NCBI GenBank assembly: GCA_963769665.1
Contig: CAVYMQ010000003.1
Span: 1,984,001-2,048,000 of the forward strand
Direction: 5' to 3'
From: JACCTU01 sp963769665
Lineage (GTDB): Bacteria > Actinomycetota > Thermoleophilia > Gaiellales > Gaiellaceae
Length of the DNA stretch: 64,000 nt
A program made the translations under genes and the position numbers. Of the stretch, positions 59,105 through 64,000 are shown piece after piece. The notes beneath the pieces are model-generated. The model worked only from the letters and a program-made list of their open reading frames with translations, did not search any database and was not told the origin of the DNA. The number at the start of each line of letters is the position of its first letter. Within the stretch, counting starts at the first letter, position 1.

Positions 59105-60513
59105 ACCGCCACATCGCGCTCGTCGGCTTCATGGGCGCGGGCAAGTCGACACTCGGCAGGACGGTCGCGGAACGGCTCGGCCGTCCCTTCGTCGACGTCG
59201 ACGCGGAGGTCGAGAGCACGACCGGCCGCTCGATCACGCAGCTGTTCGAGGAGGGCGAGGCCTTCTTCCGCACGAAGGAGGCGAAAGTGACCGTCGAGCG
59301 GCTTCAGACATCGCCGCCAGCGGTGCTCGCGCTCGGCGGCGGCGCGCTCGGCTCCTCGCAGGTGCGCGAAGCGCTTCGGGAGCGCGCGTTCACCGTCCAC
59401 GTGGAGGTCGACCCCGGCGAAGCCTGGAGCCGCGTTCGCGACGCCGGGCGTCCGCTCGCACAGGACGAGCTCGACTTCCGGGCACTCTTCACGAAACGCG
59501 CTCCGGTCTACGCCGAGGCGGCGGACGCGACCGCCAACGAGGTCGACGAGGTCGTCCTTGCGGCGGCGGCGGTCCACGTCGAAGCTGGCTCGCTCGCTCG
59601 GCTCGGCGAGCTCGCGCCCGGCGGCGACGCCGCGCTCGTCAGCGACGCGAGGGTGGCCGGGATCCACGGCGCCGACGCACAGGTCGCGCTCGGCGGTCGC
59701 CTCGCCTCGGTGCACGAGCTCCCGGAAGGCGAGGAGGCGAAGACGATGGACGCGGTCGCTGCGCTTTGGCGGGCGCTCCGACTCGACCGTGCCGGCGTGC
59801 TCGTCGCGCTCGGCGGCGGGTGCACGACGGACGCGGCCGGGTTCGCGGCAGCGACCTACCTCCGCGGCGTCCGCTGGGTTGCGGTCCCGACGACGCTCGT
59901 CGGCCAGGTCGACGCGGCGATCGGCGGCAAGACCGCGATCGACCTCGCAGAAGGGAAGAACCTCGTCGGTGCGTTCCACTGGCCGGTGCGCACCGTGATC
60001 GATCACACGTTGCTCGCGACGCTGCCCGAGCGTGAGCGTCGCGAAGGTCTGGCGGAGGTCGTGAAGACCGGGCTGCTCATGGGGGAGTCGCTGTGGGAGC
60101 TCCCCGACGCGCAGCTCGTGCGCCGCGCGGCCGCCTACAAGAGCGCGGTCTGCCTCCAGGACCCGCACGACCGGGGCCCGCGGAACGTTCTGAACCTCGG
60201 GCACACGTTCGCCCACGCACTCGAGGCGGCCGCCGGCTACAGCGACGTGACGCACGGGAGCGCGGTCGCGCTCGGCCTGCTCGCGGCGCTTCGGCTGTCG
60301 GGGCTCGACACGTCGGCCGTGGAGGAGACCCTGCGCCCTGAGCCCGTCCACGTCGACCGCGACCGAGCGTGGGCCGCGCTCCAGCGCGACAAGAAGGCGG
60401 AGAACGGCCGCGTGCGGCTCGTGCTGCTCGACGCACCCGGGAAGCCTGTCTACGGCGCCGAGCGCCCCGAGGCGGAGGTCCGCGCCGCGCTCGACGAACT
60501 GATCGCCCACTAG
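59089..60513 (+). CDS. aroKB: Shikimate kinase fused to 3-dehydroquinate synthase
   Basis: Bifunctional protein of 474 residues. Residues 1-165: shikimate kinase with Walker A LVGFMGAGKSTLGRT, DVDAEVESTTGRSI (shikimate Asp) and LGGGALGS. Residues about 190-470: dehydroquinate synthase with ALGGGCTTDAAGFAAATYLRG (NAD), VPTTLVGQVDAAIGGKTAIDL, EGLAEVVKTGLLMG and NLGHTFAHALEA (zinc/substrate). Both catalytic sets look complete. It overlaps aroC and is followed by aroQ 11 bases later. Confidence 0.94.
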   Translation: MAGALDRHIALVGFMGAGKSTLGRTVAERLGRPFVDVDAEVESTTGRSITQLFEEGEAFFRTKEAKVTVERLQTSPPAVLALGGGALGSSQVREALRERAFTVHVEVDPGEAWSRVRDAGRPLAQDELDFRALFTKRAPVYAEAADATANEVDEVVLAAAAVHVEAGSLARLGELAPGGDAALVSDARVAGIHGADAQVALGGRLASVHELPEGEEAKTMDAVAALWRALRLDRAGVLVALGGGCTTDAAGFAAATYLRGVRWVAVPTTLVGQVDAAIGGKTAIDLAEGKNLVGAFHWPVRTVIDHTLLATLPERERREGLAEVVKTGLLMGESLWELPDAQLVRRAAAYKSAVCLQDPHDRGPRNVLNLGHTFAHALEAAAGYSDVTHGSAVALGLLAALRLSGLDTSAVEETLRPEPVHVDRDRAWAALQRDKKAENGRVRLVLLDAPGKPVYGAERPEAEVRAALDELIAH

Positions 60514-60524
60514 AGTCTTCGACC

Positions 60525-60956
60525 TTGCAGATCGCGATCCTGAACGGGGTGAACCTCGACGTGCTCGAGCGGCGCGACCCGGCCATCTACGGCGGCATCT
60601 CGCTGAACGACCTCGAGACGCAGATCTACGCCTGGGCCAAGGAGCTCGGCTGCACGGCGCGCTGCCGCCAGACGAACAACGAGGGCGACTACGTCGCCTG
60701 GTGCCACGACGCGCTCGACTGGGCGAACGGCGTGATCGTCAACCCCGGCGCCTGGTCTCACTACAGCTACGCGATCAGGGACGCGCTCGAGCTGCTGACG
60801 GTTCCGATCGTCGAGGTGCACCTCTCGAATCCCGAGGAGCGCGAGGACTGGCGCCGTCACTCCGTCGTCGCAGACCTCGCGGCGAAACGCATTCTGGGCC
60901 AAGGTGCCGATGGGTACCGTGAGGCGCTCGCGTACCTGATCGAGGAGTCCATATGA
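60525..60956 (+). CDS. aroQ: 3-dehydroquinate dehydratase, type II
   Basis: Type II dehydroquinase of 143 residues: NGVNLDVLERRDPAIYGG (catalytic Tyr in IYGG), NNEGDYVAW (for NSEGE), NPGAWSHYSYAIRDAL and VEVHLSN (His). TTG start, preceded by TAGAGT eight bases upstream, so it may have its own leaderless promoter in addition to read-through. Its last bases overlap the peptidase gene by four (ATGA). Confidence 0.9.
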   Translation: MQIAILNGVNLDVLERRDPAIYGGISLNDLETQIYAWAKELGCTARCRQTNNEGDYVAWCHDALDWANGVIVNPGAWSHYSYAIRDALELLTVPIVEVHLSNPEEREDWRRHSVVADLAAKRILGQGADGYREALAYLIEESI

Positions 60957-61987
60957 CCCGCATCGACCGCCTGCGCCAGCTGATCGAGGAGCCGCTCCTC
61001 GTCACCATGCCGGTGAACGTCTTCTACCTGACCGGCTTCCGCAGCTCGAACGCGGCTCTGCTCGTCGACGACGAGCGCGCAGTGCTCTTCTCCGACTTTC
61101 GCTACGCGGAAGCGGGCCGCCGGGTCGACGAGGTCGAGTTCGTCGAGGTCGAGCGCGCGCTCGTCCGCGGGGTCGCCCCGCACGTCGAGGGCCGCATGGA
61201 GTTCGAGCGGACGCACCTCACCTACGCGAACTGGGAGGTGCTTCGCGACGCCGGAGTCGACCTCGTGCCGGGCGGTGGCGAGATCGAGCGCCTGCGGGCC
61301 GTCAAGACGGAGGACGAGCTCGAGCTCATCCGCCGCGCGACCGAGATCACGAGCGAGGCGTACGCACGACTGGCCGAGGAGCGGTTCGTGGGTCGCACCG
61401 AGCGAGACCTCGCGTTCACCTTCGCACAGTTCATGCACGAGCTCGGCGGACACGGCGAGGCCTTTCCGACGACCGTCGCCTCCGGCCCGAACGGCGCCAC
61501 GCCGCACGCCGGGACGAGCGACCGCGTGGTCGAGAAGGGCGAGACGGTGGTCGTCGACGCGGGCGCCGTGCTCGACGGCTACGCGTCCGATTGCACGCGA
61601 ACGTTTGCCACAGGCCCGCTCCCCGACGAGCTCGCGCGCGCGTACGACGTCGTGCTCGAGGCGCAGCTCGAAGGGCTCGACGCGGTCGCGCCGGGGGTGA
61701 GCGGCAAGGACGCCGACGCCGCCGCACGCGAGGTGATCGGCGGGGCCGGGCTCGGCGAGCGCTTCGGCCACGGGCTGGGCCACGGCGTCGGCCTGATGGT
61801 CCACGAGGCGCCGACGCTCCGCCCCGAGTCGCAGGACACGCTCGAGCCGAACAACGTCGTCACGGTCGAGCCCGGGGTGTATCTCCCGGGAGTCGGCGGG
61901 ATCCGGATCGAGGACCTCGTGGTCGTGCGGGAGGGCGAGCCGGTCGTGCTCACGTCCTTCACCAAAGAGCTCGTCACCGTCCGTTAG
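60953..61987 (+). CDS. Xaa-Pro peptidase, M24 family
   Basis: Cytoplasmic dipeptide/aminopeptidase of 344 residues with a creatinase N-terminal domain (about 1-120) and M24 'pita-bread' catalytic domain. Metal ligands: VDAGAVLDGYASDCTRTF (two Asp), GHGLGHGVGLMVHEAP (His), VTVEPGVYLPG (Glu) and GIRIEDLVVV (Glu). The M24-efp order is conserved in many Gram-positive bacteria. ATG overlaps the aroQ stop. Confidence 0.93.
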   Translation: MTRIDRLRQLIEEPLLVTMPVNVFYLTGFRSSNAALLVDDERAVLFSDFRYAEAGRRVDEVEFVEVERALVRGVAPHVEGRMEFERTHLTYANWEVLRDAGVDLVPGGGEIERLRAVKTEDELELIRRATEITSEAYARLAEERFVGRTERDLAFTFAQFMHELGGHGEAFPTTVASGPNGATPHAGTSDRVVEKGETVVVDAGAVLDGYASDCTRTFATGPLPDELARAYDVVLEAQLEGLDAVAPGVSGKDADAAAREVIGGAGLGERFGHGLGHGVGLMVHEAPTLRPESQDTLEPNNVVTVEPGVYLPGVGGIRIEDLVVVREGEPVVLTSFTKELVTVR

Positions 61988-61999
61988 CCTGTTCGCGCG

Positions 62000-62566
62000 A
62001 TGGCGGAAATGGTTTCCACCAACCAGTTCAAGAACGGCATGCACATCGAGCTCGAGGGCGGCACGTGGCGCATCATCGAGTTCCAGCACGTGAAGCCCGG
62101 CAAGGGTGGCGCCTTCGTGCGCACGAAGCTCAAGTCGACGGACAGCGGCTCCGTCGTCGACAAGACGTTTCGCGCGGGCGAGAAGTTCGCGCGTGTGCGC
62201 ACCGACTTGAAGAACGTGCAGTACCTGTACGACGCGGGCGACCACGTCGTCTTCATGGACGAGCAGAACTACGAGCAGATCCAGCTCCCGCGCGAGCTGG
62301 TCGCCGATGCGCTCGAGTTCGTCGCGCCGTCGAGCACGGTGCAGCTGCTGACGATCGGCGATCGGCCGTCCGGCCTGCAGATGCCCGCGTCGGTCGAGCT
62401 CGCGGTCACCGACACCGAGCCCGGCGTGAAGGGCGACACGGTCTCGAACGTGACCAAGCCGGCCACGCTGGAGACCGGTGCGATCGTCCAGGTGCCGCTC
62501 TTCGTCAACCCGGGCGACAAGATCAAGATCGACCCGCGCGATCGGCGATACATCTCGCGCGCCTAG
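62000..62566 (+). CDS. efp: Translation elongation factor P
   Basis: EF-P of 188 residues, which relieves ribosome stalling at polyproline. Three OB-like domains; the tip loop is VKPGKGGAFVRTK, with the usual lysine at the modification site, so either a modified or unmodified loop is possible. C-terminal GDKIKIDPRDRRYISR is the family end. A TAGCCT box nine bases upstream of the ATG suggests its own promoter. Confidence 0.97.
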   Translation: MAEMVSTNQFKNGMHIELEGGTWRIIEFQHVKPGKGGAFVRTKLKSTDSGSVVDKTFRAGEKFARVRTDLKNVQYLYDAGDHVVFMDEQNYEQIQLPRELVADALEFVAPSSTVQLLTIGDRPSGLQMPASVELAVTDTEPGVKGDTVSNVTKPATLETGAIVQVPLFVNPGDKIKIDPRDRRYISRA

Positions 62567-62569
62567 CGC

Positions 62570-63142
62570 GTGGGTGAGTTGTTCACGAGCTTCGACGACG
62601 CCTGGTCGTCGTTCCGTGCACGTTCTGAGCCGCTGGAGTCCTTCTTCGACGAGTTTCCCGACGACCCGGCGTCTCTCGCCGAGGGTTGGGTGATCGTTCC
62701 GCCCACGGAGATCAAGCATGAGGCATTGCGTCTGCAGGCCGAGCTCGAGGGCATTCCGGGGATCGTTGCCGTGCCGGAGCACTTCTTCCACGTCTGGCTT
62801 CGAGGTGAAGACGGTCCCGACCTCGAGCCGCTGCTGGAGCTCGGACCGTTCACGTTGAGCCTGTCGAGGTTGAACTGCTTCCACACAGCGGTCGTCGCGG
62901 AAGTCGACTCGCCGGGGCTCGAGCGATTGGACGCACCGGACACCTTCCTCCCGCACCTCTCGCTCGCGTATGTCGGCAGCCCGCTCGCGGCCCAGCCGGT
63001 CCGCGAGGCGCTCGTCCCCTTCCGAGAGCTCTCGCTGGGGACCTTCATCGTGGACGAGTTGGTGCGTGTGCGACTGCCCGCGGGCAGGACGACGGTCCTC
63101 CAGCCGTGGACCGTGGTCGAGCGCGCTTCACTGCGGCGATAA
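62570..63142 (+). CDS. 2H phosphoesterase/2'-5' RNA ligase-like protein
   Basis: Protein of 190 residues with two histidine motifs of the 2H superfamily: EHFFHVWL (about 74-81, of the H-x-x-x-H type, degenerate) and PHLSLAYV (about 126-133, HxSL). These enzymes open or form 2'-5' or cyclic phosphodiester bonds in RNA or small nucleotides; the family substrate is unknown. It starts with GTG three bases after efp and may be in the same mRNA. Confidence 0.75.
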   Translation: MGELFTSFDDAWSSFRARSEPLESFFDEFPDDPASLAEGWVIVPPTEIKHEALRLQAELEGIPGIVAVPEHFFHVWLRGEDGPDLEPLLELGPFTLSLSRLNCFHTAVVAEVDSPGLERLDAPDTFLPHLSLAYVGSPLAAQPVREALVPFRELSLGTFIVDELVRVRLPAGRTTVLQPWTVVERASLRR

Positions 63143-63152
63143 GGTCCCGAGC

Positions 63153-64000
63153 GTGCCGAAGCTCGTCGACACGACGATTCGCCTGCTCGGGCAGGACCCG
63201 CTCGCGGGAACGATGGGGACGGCCGAGCTGCTCCGGCTCGCCGAGATCCTCGACAGAGCAGGGTTCGCCTACCTCGAGGTCTCCGGCGGCGGCGTCTTCG
63301 ACAGCGCGGTCCGCCGCGGCGTCGAGAGCCCGTGGGAGCGGATCCGGGCCATCCAGGCGCGGGTCAAGACCCCGCTCGGGCTCGCGCTGCGCGGGCGCTT
63401 CCTCGTCGGGTCCCGGCCGGTCGACGGCGAGTTCGCACGGCGCTTCGTCGCCTCCGCGGCCGAGAACGGGATCGACGTCTTCCGGCTGCACGACCCGCTG
63501 AACGACGTTTCCAACCTCCGCGAGGCGGCCGAGGCGATCGCCGCGGCCGAGCGCGAGTTCGAGGCGGGGCTCGTCTACAGCCCCGGCGTCGCAGGCGAGG
63601 TGGACACGCTCGTCGAGCAGGCGCGGAAGCTCCCCGAGCTCGGCGCCGCGCGGGTGGTTGTCCACGATCCCACCGGGTCGCTCGGCCCACACGGAGCAGC
63701 CGAGCTCGTCGAGCGCGTCGGAGAGGCGAGCGGCCTGCCGGTCGGCGTGTACTGCCAGGGAGCCGGCGGCAACGCGATGTCCGCGGCGCTCGAGGCGATG
63801 CGTGCCGGAGCAGACCTCGCGGCGTGCGCGATCTACCCCGTCGCCCTGGCTGTGCATCGCGTTTCCGGCGAGTCGCTCGCGGAGGCGCTCAACGGCCTCG
63901 GTCTGGACACCGGCGTCGACGTTGCGGCCCTGTGGGAGGCGTCGGAGATCGTCGACCAGCACATCGGCGACGAGCCGGTCACGCCGCTCGCCCCGCGTGT
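63153..64000 (+). CDS. Carboxyltransferase-like (HMGL/pyruvate carboxylase domain) protein, 3' partial
   Basis: Frame open to the window end (282 codons seen). TIM-barrel of the HMGL/oxaloacetate decarboxylase alpha type: VDTTIRLLGQ start, LEVSGGGVFDSAVRRG, ENGIDVFRLHDPLNDVSNL and EAMRAGADLAACAIYPVA. The GTG at 63153 follows a TAAGGT hexamer by seven bases. The metal-binding Asp after DTTIR (normally RD) is Leu and the HxH of the IHxHDTxG strand is replaced (GVYCQGAGG), so the usual catalysis is unlikely. Possible neighbours of a biotin carrier lie beyond the window. Confidence 0.8.
   Translation, partial: MPKLVDTTIRLLGQDPLAGTMGTAELLRLAEILDRAGFAYLEVSGGGVFDSAVRRGVESPWERIRAIQARVKTPLGLALRGRFLVGSRPVDGEFARRFVASAAENGIDVFRLHDPLNDVSNLREAAEAIAAAEREFEAGLVYSPGVAGEVDTLVEQARKLPELGAARVVVHDPTGSLGPHGAAELVERVGEASGLPVGVYCQGAGGNAMSAALEAMRAGADLAACAIYPVALAVHRVSGESLAEALNGLGLDTGVDVAALWEASEIVDQHIGDEPVTPLAPR

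Overview
This window is chromosomal DNA of a high-GC actinobacterium. The frequent GTG and TTG starts, the many four-base overlaps between genes, the fused shikimate kinase/dehydroquinate synthase, the Tad pilus locus with a vWA-TadB fusion and the hut cluster using glutamate formimidoyltransferase suggest class Thermoleophilia (Gaiellales or Solirubrobacterales-like). That placement is inference from gene content, not from a marker gene.

Layout. 1-4.5 kb: end of an M3-like metallopeptidase gene, a GlsB-type stress membrane protein, a cupin, a serine beta-lactamase-like hydrolase, a secreted protein and a UspA-like protein. 4.76-11.27 kb: a compact integrative element of about 6.5 kb inserted into the 3' end of tRNA-Glu(CTC), bounded by a 28-bp direct repeat. 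It carries a tyrosine integrase, a ribbon-helix-helix-like protein, a rolling-circle-type replication initiator, an ECF sigma/anti-sigma pair and a probable defence cassette: a coiled-coil protein of unknown function, a DUF1863-type TIR protein, a HIT hydrolase and a three-TM membrane protein. Its base composition is visibly less GC-rich than its flanks. 11.3-14.7 kb: copper efflux (csoR, copA) with a CsoR-type operator, diverging from a sugar-dehydrogenase-like propeller protein. 14.7-26.4 kb: a complete-looking Tad/Flp pilus locus (pilin, TadE, TadG, CpaB, CpaE, CpaF, vWA-TadB fusion, TadC, coiled-coil protein), then a membrane-anchored M15-like protein and an unusual DUF192-pilin fusion. 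26.4-34.7 kb: membrane proteins, a methyltransferase, tRNA-Gln(CTG), an HD hydrolase, a heterodimeric ABC exporter pair and a uracil-DNA glycosylase. 34.7-41.6 kb: histidine degradation (hutH, hutU, hutI, glutamate formimidoyltransferase) around an opposing FAD/Rieske oxidoreductase. 42-54 kb: MBL hydrolase-hisS-aspS, envelope proteins, mnmA, a degenerate RsbW-like protein and a SigB-family sigma factor, then alaS-ruvX-mltG-aroE. 56-64 kb: a secreted vWA/DUF11 adhesin, aroC-aroKB-aroQ-M24 peptidase-efp, a 2H phosphoesterase and the start of a carboxyltransferase-like gene that lacks its metal ligands.

Two themes cut across the window. First, many operon heads have a TAnnnT -10 hexamer exactly or about 6 bases before the start codon with no Shine-Dalgarno sequence, indicating leaderless mRNAs; this also helps choose starts. 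Second, the most novel candidates are the tRNA-Glu element with its TIR/HIT/membrane cassette, an RNA helix that could hide the pilin ribosome-binding site, and the DUF192-pilin fusion.
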